From NCBI GenBank assembly GCA_004558825.1, contig SFDB01000002.1:161761-225760 (forward strand): a stretch of 64,000 bases of DNA. The letters are read 5' to 3'. Numbering within the stretch: the stretch's first letter is position 1; each line of letters begins with the position of its first letter. The stretch is from Clostridiales bacterium (lineage in GTDB: Bacteria; Bacillota; Clostridia; Christensenellales; CAG-138). Below, in pieces: positions 26,788-36,361 of the stretch. Below the pieces are notes generated by a model. It searched no databases. It was not told where the DNA came from and worked only from the letters and a program-made list of their open reading frames with translations. The position numbers were made by a program, and so were the translations under genes.

Positions 26788-27966
26788 TTGAAGCAAAAAG
26801 ATAAAAGCAACGGCAGAATAAGCGTCACGCGCCTGATAGCGCTTGTAATGGCGGCGCTGCTTATGCTCGGCGGCATTACAACAATAATGCTGCTTTTACA
26901 ATCATGCGCAAGCGCTCGGAACGATGAGGGTACGTCTGTCGATATTATAATTCCATCGCCTTCTGTTGAAACGGCTCCTATTATAAGCTTTGAGCTCATT
27001 CCTCAAAGTACGCCGTATCCTTTGCCGGCGAAAGAAGCGTCGGTGAGCGATGCACTGCACGCCGACGGGAACGTATATACAGTGGCCTGGATATCAGACC
27101 CGCAGCATTACTCCGATGGCCGTACGCATATATTCAAATGCATGGTCGATTTTATTGTCGAACGCAAGGACGATATGAATCTTGTATATATCGTGCATAC
27201 GGGCGACACCGTTGATTCGATGAACTCAAAAGAGCAATGGGCAGGCATGTGCGCAATAATGGATGAGCTCGATGCGATACCATACGGAATATTGGGCGGC
27301 AATCACGATGTTGGCACAAAAAAACAGGATTACAGCGTGTTTTCGTCGTATTTCGGCAGGGAGAAAATGAAGTCGCGAAGGGGAAGCGAGGCGTACTATG
27401 GAGGAGATTATCAGGATAACAGGGGGCATTACGACCTTGTAACCATAGGCGGAATGGAAATGATATTTGTGTATATGAGCTACGCGCCTGATGATGCATG
27501 CATAAAGTGGATGGATAAAATCGTTAAAGCGCATTCCGACAGGATAGCCGTTTTATGCCTCCACGACTATTTTAAGACAGATATGACGCTTTCAGACAGC
27601 GGCGAGCAGATCTTTGAGCGTGTCGTGAAGAAAAACAAAAACGTATACATGGTCATGTGCGGACATCGCTACAATATTGGTTGTAAGGCAATCGATATTG
27701 ACGATGACGGAGACGGAGAATTCGACAGGCGCGTATATCAGCTTATGTCGAATTATCAGGCGGCGGGAGAAGAGGGCGGCTCCGGGTATATGCATTTTTT
27801 GCGGTTCGACATGCGTACGGGGGAAATACATGTCATAAGCTATTCCCCTTATATAGACGACAGGAGATATCACGACACCCCGGGAGCCGATGACGAAAAA
27901 TATCCCGTAGATCCAAATGACGAGGAGTATTCTTTCAAGATGCCTTGGCCGCACGAGACATTATAA
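26788..27966 (+). CDS. exported calcineurin-like metallophosphoesterase
   Basis: A 392-residue protein with an N-terminal membrane signal (about residues 14-38) ending in LLQSC, possibly a lipobox. The phosphoesterase domain has DPQH, HTGDTVDSM, GGNHDVG and LCLHDYF metal ligands. The last motif, normally GHxH, reads CGHRYN, lacking the second His. The start is TTG at 26788, with GCGGAG upstream; the nearby ATG at 26783 is out of frame and hits a stop at once. Substrate unknown; this class often hydrolyses nucleotides or phosphodiesters outside the cell. Confidence 0.82.
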   Translation: MKQKDKSNGRISVTRLIALVMAALLMLGGITTIMLLLQSCASARNDEGTSVDIIIPSPSVETAPIISFELIPQSTPYPLPAKEASVSDALHADGNVYTVAWISDPQHYSDGRTHIFKCMVDFIVERKDDMNLVYIVHTGDTVDSMNSKEQWAGMCAIMDELDAIPYGILGGNHDVGTKKQDYSVFSSYFGREKMKSRRGSEAYYGGDYQDNRGHYDLVTIGGMEMIFVYMSYAPDDACIKWMDKIVKAHSDRIAVLCLHDYFKTDMTLSDSGEQIFERVVKKNKNVYMVMCGHRYNIGCKAIDIDDDGDGEFDRRVYQLMSNYQAAGEEGGSGYMHFLRFDMRTGEIHVISYSPYIDDRRYHDTPGADDEKYPVDPNDEEYSFKMPWPHETL

Positions 27967-28068
27967 ATATGCGCCGTATGACGCGTCAGGGAAACACTGC
28001 ACGGAGCGCAGACGTTTTGTTATACGAAAGGACGGCATTTTACGCCGAGAAAGGTTTTGACAGGAATA

Positions 28069-29382
28069 ATGAATAAAGAGCTTGACGTTTTATTTTTGAA
28101 CGGAACGATAATAACCATGGCGAACGAAGACAGATACGCGCTAAAAGGATGCGTAGGTGTGGCCAATGGCAAGATAGCGTATGTAGGAGAAGAAATGCCG
28201 AGAGTTTCGGCAAAGCGCGTTATAGACTGTAAAAACGCGATAATAATGCCCGGACTCATAAATACGCATTCACATACGTCGATGACCGTGATGCGCGGCT
28301 ATGCAGACGATTACGCGCTTGACGAATGGCTGTACCAGAAGGTCTTTCCGGCTGAGGCCAGGCTTGATGCGAGGGCTGTGCTTGCGGGCTTCCGACTCGG
28401 AGCCGCTGAAATGATTCGAAACGGAGTCACATCGTTCAGCGATATGTATTGCTATGAACCGGATATAGCACGCGCCGCAATAGAAATAGGCATAAGGGTG
28501 TCGCTGTCAAACGGCGTGATAGCTATCGGGGACGGCTTTGATTTTGAGAACGACAGAAGCATACGCGAAACACGCATACTTATGAACGAGTTTAATCACG
28601 CGCATAACGATCTCATACGGGCCGATGCGTCTATACACGGCGAATACACATCCTTGCCCGTGCAATGGCGATTTATGCGAGACATTGCGCTTGAGAACAA
28701 TGCGGTTTTGCACATTCATCTTTCCGAAACAAAAAAAGAGCACGAAGACTGTAAAAAGAGACGCTCCATGACGCCCGCCGAAGCGCTGTATAAGGAGGGC
28801 GTGTTTGAGGCCAAAACGCTTGCGGCGCACTGTGTGTGGGTGGAGGAGAACGATATGGATATAATGCGCGAAAATGGTGTCAGCGTTGCGCATTGCCCAG
28901 TATCTAACCTCAAGCTCGCAAGCGGAATCGCAAATATAAAAAAACTTATGGAAAGCGGCGTAAACGTAGCGCTTGGGACGGACGGATGCTGCTCCAATAA
29001 TACGCTTGACCTGTTCGAAGAAATAAAGCTTGCGGCCCTTCTCGCTAAGGGCGTTGCGAACGATTCGACTGCGGTTTCGGCATACGATGCGCTGAAAATG
29101 GCGACGGTGAACGGTGCCATAGCGCAGGACAGGGCAAATATCGGCCAAATAAAAGAGGGGTTTGACGCAGATTTGATACTCATCGACGCAAATGCTCTAA
29201 ACATGAATCCGCTCTACGATGTCATGGGGGCCATTGTGTATGGGGCGCACGGCAGCGATGTTAAACTTACGATGGTTCAGGGCAAAATCCTCTTTGAAAA
29301 CGGCGAGTTTACGACCATTGACACGGAAAAAGCGCTGTACGAGGTCAACACTTACGGTAAAAAGAAGGTTTTGGGCCTATAA
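28069..29382 (+). CDS. amidohydrolase, 5'-methylthioadenosine/S-adenosylhomocysteine deaminase-like
   Basis: A 437-residue metal-dependent hydrolase of the MtaD/SsnA group. Ligand motifs are GLINTHSHTSMT, LHIHLSET, AAHCVWV and LGTDGCCSNNTLDLF, in the expected order and spacing. Relatives deaminate MTA, SAH or adenosine to the inosyl form, feeding purine and methionine salvage. The ATG at 28069 follows AGGA; an upstream TTG gives no better start. The exact substrate cannot be decided from motifs. Confidence 0.88.
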   Translation: MNKELDVLFLNGTIITMANEDRYALKGCVGVANGKIAYVGEEMPRVSAKRVIDCKNAIIMPGLINTHSHTSMTVMRGYADDYALDEWLYQKVFPAEARLDARAVLAGFRLGAAEMIRNGVTSFSDMYCYEPDIARAAIEIGIRVSLSNGVIAIGDGFDFENDRSIRETRILMNEFNHAHNDLIRADASIHGEYTSLPVQWRFMRDIALENNAVLHIHLSETKKEHEDCKKRRSMTPAEALYKEGVFEAKTLAAHCVWVEENDMDIMRENGVSVAHCPVSNLKLASGIANIKKLMESGVNVALGTDGCCSNNTLDLFEEIKLAALLAKGVANDSTAVSAYDALKMATVNGAIAQDRANIGQIKEGFDADLILIDANALNMNPLYDVMGAIVYGAHGSDVKLTMVQGKILFENGEFTTIDTEKALYEVNTYGKKKVLGL

Positions 29383-29413
29383 GTAAACATTTTGTTACGT
29401 TTGCCGGGCATGT

Positions 29414-29442
29414 TTGCATAAAGCGCCGACTGAGTATATAAT
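29414..29442 (+). promoter_or_regulatory. promoter of the mreC-mreD-mrdA operon
   Basis: TTGCAT and TATAAT with a 17-nt spacer, 30 nt before mreC. Confidence 0.72.
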
Positions 29443-29471
29443 TAAAGCATATTCTTTGGGAGAATGCGCAG

Positions 29472-30323
29472 ATGAAAAAACTGCTTACAAATAAACCTAT
29501 AATGGTGGCGCTGATAGCTGTGGCACTGCTTGGTATACTTGCGCTTGCAACGTCCGGCGAGAGGACGCTGAATTGGTTTGAAAGCATCGTAGGGTCCATC
29601 TTCCAGCCAATTCAAACATTTTCGTATAAGGCATCGACTGCGATAATTAACTTTACCCGCGAGCTTTTTAATACGACCGATGCGGATAAAGAAAACAAGC
29701 AGCTCAGAGCCGAAAACGAAAAGCTCAAGCAGCTATTGAGCGATTATGACAATATTAAAAAGGAAAATGCACGCCTTTCAGGGCTGCTCAACTTCACAAA
29801 ATCGTTTGCCGATACATCTTTCGTGACGGGGCAGGTGATAGGAAGAAGCACAAATGTCATGTATGGCGTTTTCACAGTAAATATAGGCCGAAACAAGGGC
29901 GTTGAGGTAGGCATGCCGGTTGTGAATCAGGACGGTCTTATAGGCAGGGTCACGGATGTGGGCGCGACATGGTGCAAGATAACACCGATAATCGACTCGA
30001 GCATGAGCATAAGCGTTATAGTCGACCGCACGAGAGATAACGGAATGGTACGCGGCGCGCTTGTTACTGGCAACAATGTGAACAGGCTTGAGCTCTATTA
30101 CCTGCCGGCAGGTGCTGATATTGTGCCGGGCGACAAACTTGTGACGAGCAGCATGGGCAGCTCGTTTCCCAAGGGCATAGCTGTAGGCATTGTGTCGGAG
30201 GTTCAGCGAAGCTCGGAGAAGTCAAACGCATATGACGCAATAGTCGAGCCGTGCGTTGATTTCCTGCATCTTGAAGAAGTAATGATAATAGTAGATACGA
30301 GTGAGGGCGATGACAATGCGTAG
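29472..30323 (+). CDS. mreC: rod shape-determining protein MreC
   Basis: A 283-residue bitopic membrane protein: one N-terminal helix (about 10-28), a coiled coil (about 72-115) and a beta-rich extracytoplasmic domain with VIGRSTNVMYGVFTVNIGRNKGV and GLIGRVTDVG. MreC scaffolds the elongasome and activates PBP2/RodA. The order mreC-mreD-PBP2 is standard; no mreB is upstream here. Confidence 0.93.
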   Translation: MKKLLTNKPIMVALIAVALLGILALATSGERTLNWFESIVGSIFQPIQTFSYKASTAIINFTRELFNTTDADKENKQLRAENEKLKQLLSDYDNIKKENARLSGLLNFTKSFADTSFVTGQVIGRSTNVMYGVFTVNIGRNKGVEVGMPVVNQDGLIGRVTDVGATWCKITPIIDSSMSISVIVDRTRDNGMVRGALVTGNNVNRLELYYLPAGADIVPGDKLVTSSMGSSFPKGIAVGIVSEVQRSSEKSNAYDAIVEPCVDFLHLEEVMIIVDTSEGDDNA

Positions 30324-30852
30324 AACGGCAATTGTTATCGCTGCGATACTGTGCATTTATCTTGATTCGGTTTTTTTTGCAAACGTTACTTTTTGGGGTG
30401 CAAGGCCGAACATGCTGCTCGCTCTCGTGGTGTCGCTCGGTGTGCTTCTTGGGCAGATATCCGCCGCGACTGTCGGGCTTGCGGCGGGTGTGATAGTTGA
30501 TCTCCTTTTTAACAAGGCTATAGGCTTAAGTGCGATTTCATACATAATTGCCGGCTATATTGGCGGATTCTTCTACAAAAAGTTTTACGCAGACAACGTC
30601 ATTGTGCCTGCGGTTACGGCTGCGGTGTGCGAGCTTGTAAGGCAGCATATATTTTTGCTTGCCGCACTAATCGGAGGCTCGAAATTCAACTATACGCTGA
30701 TGTTTTTGACGTACTATCTGCCTTGCAGTGTCCTGACGGGAGGCATTTGCATATTGCTGCATCTTGTGATGAAGCCTCTTTTGCGGGAGCGTATAAAGAA
30801 AACTTCGCAGGACGCGCAGCAGCATGGACAAGGAACTCAGATACAGGAGTAG
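30316..30852 (+). CDS. mreD: rod shape-determining protein MreD
   Basis: A 178-residue integral membrane protein with about five helices and the family segment RPNMLLALVVSLGVLLG plus GLAAGVIVDLLFNKAIGLSA. The start ATG at 30316 has GAGGG 8 nt before it; the earlier GTG at 30301 and ATG at 30310 are less well placed. It overlaps mreC by 8 nt. Confidence 0.9.
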   Translation: MRRTAIVIAAILCIYLDSVFFANVTFWGARPNMLLALVVSLGVLLGQISAATVGLAAGVIVDLLFNKAIGLSAISYIIAGYIGGFFYKKFYADNVIVPAVTAAVCELVRQHIFLLAALIGGSKFNYTLMFLTYYLPCSVLTGGICILLHLVMKPLLRERIKKTSQDAQQHGQGTQIQE

Positions 30853-30858
30853 TTAAAG

Positions 30859-33384
30859 ATGAAGTTTAAGTATACACGTTTTATAATAATCGGCGCAGTG
30901 CTTCTTGCCATGATGGGCGCGCTGATATTCCAGCTTGGAATGCTTACGCTCAATCAGGGCGATACGCTCTCACAAAAGGCGGCGGACGAAAGCTCGCGCG
31001 AAATAGTTCTTAAGGGAACGCGCGGACGCATAATGGACAGAAACGGCATAGTCCTCGCGTACAGTGCGACCTGTTACAACGTTGAGTTTCTTCGAAACGG
31101 CGACAACAGAACGGATTATGACAATACGATGTATACCGACGCGCTCATAAAGGCGATAAAAATTATTGAGGATGGCGGAGGGGAGATAATAAACACGTCG
31201 TATATTCAGATGAATGACGACGGCGAGCTTTATTACGACTGGGGCGTGAAGAGCGAGAGCGGTATAAAAGCGCGTTATAAGAATTTCTGCGACGCAATGT
31301 CGTTCAAGATTAAAGACGCCGATAAAGATGATATGTCAAAATGGAAGTCCGCCGAGGACGCATATCTCGAGCTTCGCGCCGCATGGGACATACCCGAGGA
31401 AATGACATTCGCGGATGCGGTAAAGATAATATCTATAAGGCAGGAGGTTAACCTCAATAACTACAGAGCGTATGAACCTGTAACTATAGCTTACGATGTA
31501 AGCATGGAAGTAGTAGCGCAGATTGAAATGATGAAGGATGAACTGCCGGGGCTTCAGACGTCGCAAAGCAACACGCGCGTCTATCCGTACGGCGAGAGCG
31601 CCGCGCATATAGTCGGATATGTCCAGAGAACCGTCACCAAAGAGATGAAAGAGGAAAGCGGCTATTCATACAGCGATTATGTGGGTGTTTCCGGGATAGA
31701 ATACTCGATGGAGAAATACCTCACGGGCGCGACAACGGAGCACCAGGGCAGACGCGTAATAGAGGTTAACAGAAACGGCTCGGAAACGCGCGAGCTTGAG
31801 TATGTCAGTCCGACTGACGGGTGCGATGTAATACTTACCATGGATTACCCGATGCAAAAGACATGCGAGCAGGCGTTAAGCTCTTTGATAGCGCAGCTAT
31901 ACGAATATGAAACCGGGCTCATAGAGAGCAACCCCGAAAAATACGGAGAACCGGGAGAAAGCAACGGCATAAAGAAGGCCGAGACGGGCTCAATAACGGT
32001 GCTGAACGCAAACACGGGACAGATACTGGCATGCGCGTCATATCCTTCGTATGATCCAAACTGGTTTATAAAGGGCTTGAGCACGGAGCAGAGCGAGTAC
32101 CTTTTTGGTAAGGAGGGCGAGAAGAACTCGGCGGCATCGAGAACAACCCCAATGCGGAATAAGGCGATATCGGCAAAACTAGCACCCGGTTCGGTATTTA
32201 AGATGGTTACCGGTATGGCGGGGCTGATGGAGGGCGCTGTAGGTCTTCACGAGACGATAGACGATATGTCACCGTATATACTCTATGACGAGAACGGGAA
32301 GCCAATTGAAAAAAATGCTCCGAGCTGTCACGCCACACATCCGCGGCAGGATCACCCACAGCAGGACATCGTAAAGGCGATAACCAACTCCTGCAACTAT
32401 TATTTCTATGAAGTGGCGAACAGGCTTGGAGTCGAAAAGGTCGCAAAGTGGGGCGAAGAGTTCGGTCTTACAACAAAAACAGGAATCGAACTTCCCGGAG
32501 AGGCTGTGGGCGTTATAGGCGGACAAAAAGTCCTATATGATAATACGCTGAGCATTGACGAACAGAAGGTCAGCCTTCCAAACTATGTTTACAGGGTTAT
32601 AAAAGACAGACTGCACGACTATCTTGCACTGTGCGGCAAGGAAGCAAGCGAGGACGATATCGCCGAGTGTGCTTTGAAACTTATGCAGCTTCAGGACGGC
32701 AGCCTTGACGGCAAGGGCGGCGAGGTTAGGAGGATAATGAGCGAAACCATAGGTATCCCTGAAGGCATATCGCGCGTACAGCCATGGGTGAGTGAGATAA
32801 TGTCTGCGCTCAACGAGATACAGTGGAAAGCAACGCTTACTATACGTACGGGGATAGGCCAGGCCGTATTGTCCGTAACGCCGGTCGGCGTAGCGAGATA
32901 CGTCGCGGCGATAGCGAACGGAGGCACGGTGTACGATGTCCATATAGTCAGCCAGATAGTTGACAGCGACGGAAGAATCGTTGAGACGATAGAACCGAGC
33001 GTATATAATCAAATAAGCGCACCTGACGAGTATTGGCAGGCGATACGCGAAGGAATGAAGGGCGTCGTTTCGCCCGAGGACAGAGGTACGGCGGCGAAAA
33101 AATGGAGCGAGGCTTTCAAAGCAAAGGGCTATCACGAAATGATAATCGGAAAGACGGGATCCGCGCAAACGGGTAATAATCCTATTGATATCGAGAACAC
33201 GTCGTGGTTCGTTGTCTGTGCTCCGCGCGATAACCCCGAAATCGTTGTCGTCGTATGTATACCGAGCGGCTATTCCGGCAGTTCGAGCGTTACGGCGGTA
33301 GAGGATATAATAACGTATTATTTTGATAAGCAGCTTGCAAAGGCACCGGAAAACCTTAACGATGTGAACACTCTTATTCAATAA
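30859..33384 (+). CDS. mrdA: penicillin-binding protein 2, elongation transpeptidase
   Basis: An 841-residue class B PBP. After an N-terminal helix (about 5-27) and a pedestal domain, the transpeptidase domain shows the catalytic serine motif SVFK, SCN as SxN, and KTGS as the KTG box. It cross-links peptidoglycan during elongation with RodA and MreCD. It is longer than most PBP2 proteins because of extra sequence in the pedestal region (about residues 85-210) and between SxN and KTG. CAGGAG precedes the ATG. Confidence 0.93.
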   Translation: MKFKYTRFIIIGAVLLAMMGALIFQLGMLTLNQGDTLSQKAADESSREIVLKGTRGRIMDRNGIVLAYSATCYNVEFLRNGDNRTDYDNTMYTDALIKAIKIIEDGGGEIINTSYIQMNDDGELYYDWGVKSESGIKARYKNFCDAMSFKIKDADKDDMSKWKSAEDAYLELRAAWDIPEEMTFADAVKIISIRQEVNLNNYRAYEPVTIAYDVSMEVVAQIEMMKDELPGLQTSQSNTRVYPYGESAAHIVGYVQRTVTKEMKEESGYSYSDYVGVSGIEYSMEKYLTGATTEHQGRRVIEVNRNGSETRELEYVSPTDGCDVILTMDYPMQKTCEQALSSLIAQLYEYETGLIESNPEKYGEPGESNGIKKAETGSITVLNANTGQILACASYPSYDPNWFIKGLSTEQSEYLFGKEGEKNSAASRTTPMRNKAISAKLAPGSVFKMVTGMAGLMEGAVGLHETIDDMSPYILYDENGKPIEKNAPSCHATHPRQDHPQQDIVKAITNSCNYYFYEVANRLGVEKVAKWGEEFGLTTKTGIELPGEAVGVIGGQKVLYDNTLSIDEQKVSLPNYVYRVIKDRLHDYLALCGKEASEDDIAECALKLMQLQDGSLDGKGGEVRRIMSETIGIPEGISRVQPWVSEIMSALNEIQWKATLTIRTGIGQAVLSVTPVGVARYVAAIANGGTVYDVHIVSQIVDSDGRIVETIEPSVYNQISAPDEYWQAIREGMKGVVSPEDRGTAAKKWSEAFKAKGYHEMIIGKTGSAQTGNNPIDIENTSWFVVCAPRDNPEIVVVVCIPSGYSGSSSVTAVEDIITYYFDKQLAKAPENLNDVNTLIQ

Positions 33385-33526
33385 GCAAATAAACCCAAAA
33401 GCGTCTGTCCGCCGTTTTTAGGTTTGCGATATGTATTCGATGCATCAATATTCGGAGCATACTTGCCCATGCAATGTCGGATGGCTGCGAAAAATGAAAA
33501 TTATATAAACAATGGGATATTTATAC

Positions 33527-33553
33527 TTGATATGGGATGTATTGTGCTATAAT
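33527..33553 (+). promoter_or_regulatory. promoter of the DUF368 gene
   Basis: TATAAT at 33548 is extended by an upstream TG (TGCTATAAT); the -35-like TTGATA is only 15 nt away. The region 33385-33526 before it shows nothing else. Confidence 0.6.
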
Positions 33554-33593
33554 GGACAAAGCTATCTAACATAACGATGTCGGAGGATATCTT

Positions 33594-34484
33594 GTGAACA
33601 AGGGGTTTGTTGGCGTCATTAAGCGATTTGTCGCGGGAATTGTGATAGGCATAGGCGGTATCATTCCCGGCGTGAGCGGCGGAATATTAGCTGTTTCAAT
33701 GGGAATATATAAGCCGATGCTCGATGCGATAGGTTGCTTTTTTAAGAATATAAAGAAAAACTTTCTGTTTTTGATACCGATAGCCATCGGCGGGGCAGTG
33801 GGCGTTTTGTCTATGAGCAAGCTCGTCGAAATAACGCTCGAAAAATATGAGATGTTCGTTATGTACCTTTTTATCGGCCTTGTTGCCGGAGGCATTCCGG
33901 GCATACTTAAAACAGCAAATTCACGCACCGGCTTCAAGCCGAAGTATCTCATCGCGTCTATATGCGGCGCTCTTTTTATAGGCGCTCTTGCACTTTGTGA
34001 ACGTCTCTTAATCAACGGGAAATCGTTGCCTTTTAATGTCTGGACGGCAATACTTGGCGGCGGCCTCATATCCGTCGGCACGGTAATACCGGGGGTAAGC
34101 ACGTCGTTTATACTGATTTTCCTCGGCCTTTATAAGCCTATGCTTTCATGCTTTAATACGTTTGTTGATTTTAAGCTGATATTCACGATGCTATCCGGCG
34201 ATGCCGCGGCGCGCGACGCATGGCTTAATTCATTCCTCATGCTGCTATTTGTGGCGTTAGGGCTTGCGGTTGTTGCCCTTGCGTTGATACTCTTCGTGAG
34301 AAGATTGTTCAACAAGCACCATGAATACGCTCATTATGCGGTTCTCGGTTTCCTTATAACCTCAGCGATACTGATATTCCCCGGATTCGAGCGCAGCTTC
34401 ATGCAGCTTATTTACACTGCGCTGCTTGCAGGCGGATTCTTTATTGCGTACTTTATAGATAGGTTTATTGCAAACGGTGAGTGA
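33594..34484 (+). CDS. popT: DUF368 membrane protein, PopT-type undecaprenyl-phosphate translocase
   Basis: A 296-residue polytopic protein (about eight helices) with the DUF368 signature GIGGIIPGVSGGILAVSMGIYKP near the start and the related SVGTVIPGVSTSFILIFLGLYKP in the second half, an internal repeat. DUF368 proteins (PopT) were recently shown to recycle undecaprenyl phosphate across the membrane for envelope synthesis. Start GTG at 33594 with GGAGG 7-8 nt before. It lies close to the elongation genes, which fits. Confidence 0.85.
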   Translation: MNKGFVGVIKRFVAGIVIGIGGIIPGVSGGILAVSMGIYKPMLDAIGCFFKNIKKNFLFLIPIAIGGAVGVLSMSKLVEITLEKYEMFVMYLFIGLVAGGIPGILKTANSRTGFKPKYLIASICGALFIGALALCERLLINGKSLPFNVWTAILGGGLISVGTVIPGVSTSFILIFLGLYKPMLSCFNTFVDFKLIFTMLSGDAAARDAWLNSFLMLLFVALGLAVVALALILFVRRLFNKHHEYAHYAVLGFLITSAILIFPGFERSFMQLIYTALLAGGFFIAYFIDRFIANGE

Positions 34485-34486
34485 AC

Positions 34487-35203
34487 ATGAAGGAGAGGTT
34501 CGTGCGCACGGCGATGCTGCTGGGCGAAGATAAGGAGAGAGTATTAAATTCGGCGCATGTAACGATATTTGGATTAGGGGGAGTGGGCGGTCAGTGCGCC
34601 GAAGCGCTCGCACGCGCGGGAATTGGGCATATTCACCTTGTTGACGCAGATGTTGTATCCGAAAGCAACCTCAACAGACAGCTTATTGCAACGAAGCCAA
34701 ATGTGGGCAAATATAAGACCGAGTGTATGCGCGAGCGCATAGAAGATATAAGCGACTGCCATGTAACGTCAGAAATATGCTTTGTAACGCCCGAAAACGC
34801 GGCGCAAACAATCCCCCGGGATACAGACTATGTGATTGACGCCATCGACACCGTTAGCGCGAAGCTTGCCGTAATAAGCGTATGCAAGGATAGAGGAATA
34901 CCCGTGATAAGCTGTATGGGCGCAGGCAACAGGCTCGATCCGTCGCGGTTCAAGATTATCGATATATTCAAAACATCGGGCTGTCCGCTTGCGAGAGTTA
35001 TGAGACGAGAGCTTAGAAAGCGCAGCATAAGCGCATTGAATGTTGTGATGTCGGACGAGATGCCGCAAACGCCGTTTTTTTCAGATAACAGCGTAGAAGG
35101 ACGCCATACGCCCGGCAGCGTGTCTTTTGTACCCGCTGCGGCAGGATTGCTTCTTGCTGCGAAGGCAATCTGGGACATATCGGGCGTCCAACCGAGTAAA
35201 TAA
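34487..35203 (+). CDS. tcdA: TcdA/HesA-type E1-like enzyme (t6A dehydratase)
   Basis: A 238-residue ThiF/MoeB-fold protein with ATP-binding GLGGVGGQCAEALARAGIG, the Asp/Asn/Arg-containing LVDADVVSESNLNRQL and the later DAIDTVSAKLAVI. This matches tRNA threonylcarbamoyladenosine dehydratase (TcdA/CsdL), which cyclises t6A37 to ct6A. The RTAMLLGED opening is typical. I prefer the ATG at 34487; a GTG at 34481 overlapping the popT stop is equally possible. Confidence 0.85.
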   Translation: MKERFVRTAMLLGEDKERVLNSAHVTIFGLGGVGGQCAEALARAGIGHIHLVDADVVSESNLNRQLIATKPNVGKYKTECMRERIEDISDCHVTSEICFVTPENAAQTIPRDTDYVIDAIDTVSAKLAVISVCKDRGIPVISCMGAGNRLDPSRFKIIDIFKTSGCPLARVMRRELRKRSISALNVVMSDEMPQTPFFSDNSVEGRHTPGSVSFVPAAAGLLLAAKAIWDISGVQPSK

Positions 35204-35204
35204 G

Positions 35205-36311
35205 TTATGTTTGGGACGAGCGCCTGCTTATGGCGACAGTTAACAGCGCTGTGACTGTAACGGCAAGCACCGACGCGACAAACATAACTCCGCTCGAAAC
35301 TGCGTTTTGTAATACGAGTTCGCTTTTTGTGCCTGCCATTGCAGTGATATCCCCCGAGATAAAAAGCGGCGTAAGAAAATATGCCGATGCAAACGCAATG
35401 ACGGCCTGAAGAGCTTTCATTCCAAAGTATTTTTTAGGCGACAGCTTTATAAACGACAGCGACTGCATGAATATGCATATGCCTCCGAATGAAATCGTTG
35501 CTGCGGCAAATGCAGCGCTTAGTGCGGGGGATATGCGCAACACTTTTATCAATGAACAGCCGTTTGTCATTTCAAGCACACCTGCTGTAAACATACGCAT
35601 AAAATCGGCGGCCGATCGGCCGAAAGCCGAACAGAATACGCTGTCGAATATGCCGCTTGAGGATAAAAGGCTCGCCAAAACCATGAAAAACACTATCGCG
35701 CCGCATATTCCGATAACTGCTGAAAAGCTTTCGAAGATTGATTGTGAGATGAGAGACGGGATGCTCGGCTTGGCATCGTGCTTTTGCGCTATCGAAGCGG
35801 ATGCCGAAAGAACGGCGTCGGTATGGCGCAGGAGCGTGAGAATAAGAAGAACAAACGCGCTTATATAGTGGGCGATGCATATGGGTAGAATCAGGTCTGC
35901 AGAGTCAAGCATAGAGGCGCAAAGCGTTCCTGCTATAAACATGGGGCTTACCATGTTGCAGGAGGCGCAAAGTGCGGTGGAGGCGCTGCGGTCGTGACAA
36001 GCTTCGCCAAAATACAGCGCCGACAGCCGAGCACCCGACGGAGCGCCTGAAATGCAGCACATGGAGAACAGAGGCAATACTCGTGCGAAACTTTGAAGAA
36101 ACCTACTTTTCAAGCGCCGCGAACGGAATTGGCCAAAACAGCCGAGACGCTGAATTATCGCCGTACAAACCATGAAAGGGAAAAGCGCAGGCATTACGGA
36201 AGTCGCCCAAAGCTCAAAACCGTTTCGGGCTGCGGCCATGGCCGGACGATAGAATATTACGAGAAATATACAAAGTAAGAGGGATATAATTGAGACAATG
36301 CGTGACGACAT
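35205..36311 (-). CDS. ylbJ: YlbJ-like sporulation integral membrane protein
   Basis: A 368-residue membrane protein with about eight helices and two nucleoside-recognition (Gate) segments, including SVMPALFPFMVC and CCISGAPSGARL. In Bacillus subtilis YlbJ is a sigma-E-dependent protein needed for a normal spore cortex. It follows tmcAL (ylbM), the same gene pair as in Bacillus. GGAGG 6 nt before the ATG at 36311 sets the start. Confidence 0.83.
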   Translation of the reverse strand: MSSRIVSIISLLLCIFLVIFYRPAMAAARNGFELWATSVMPALFPFMVCTAIIQRLGCFGQFRSRRLKSRFLQSFARVLPLFSMCCISGAPSGARLSALYFGEACHDRSASTALCASCNMVSPMFIAGTLCASMLDSADLILPICIAHYISAFVLLILTLLRHTDAVLSASASIAQKHDAKPSIPSLISQSIFESFSAVIGICGAIVFFMVLASLLSSSGIFDSVFCSAFGRSAADFMRMFTAGVLEMTNGCSLIKVLRISPALSAAFAAATISFGGICIFMQSLSFIKLSPKKYFGMKALQAVIAFASAYFLTPLFISGDITAMAGTKSELVLQNAVSSGVMFVASVLAVTVTALLTVAISRRSSQT

Positions 36312-36361
36312 AAGGCACCTCCACATTATAAATATGAACTCACTTTTCGTTTAATGGCAGC

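Noticed and set aside
27967..28068. Possible terminator or regulatory RNA before the amidohydrolase gene
   Set aside because: The GGCATTTTACGCC region pairs only weakly and no U-tract follows.
32533..33381. A 282-codon minus-strand frame inside the PBP2 gene
   Set aside because: Arg/Tyr-rich translation without motifs, antisense to the transpeptidase domain.
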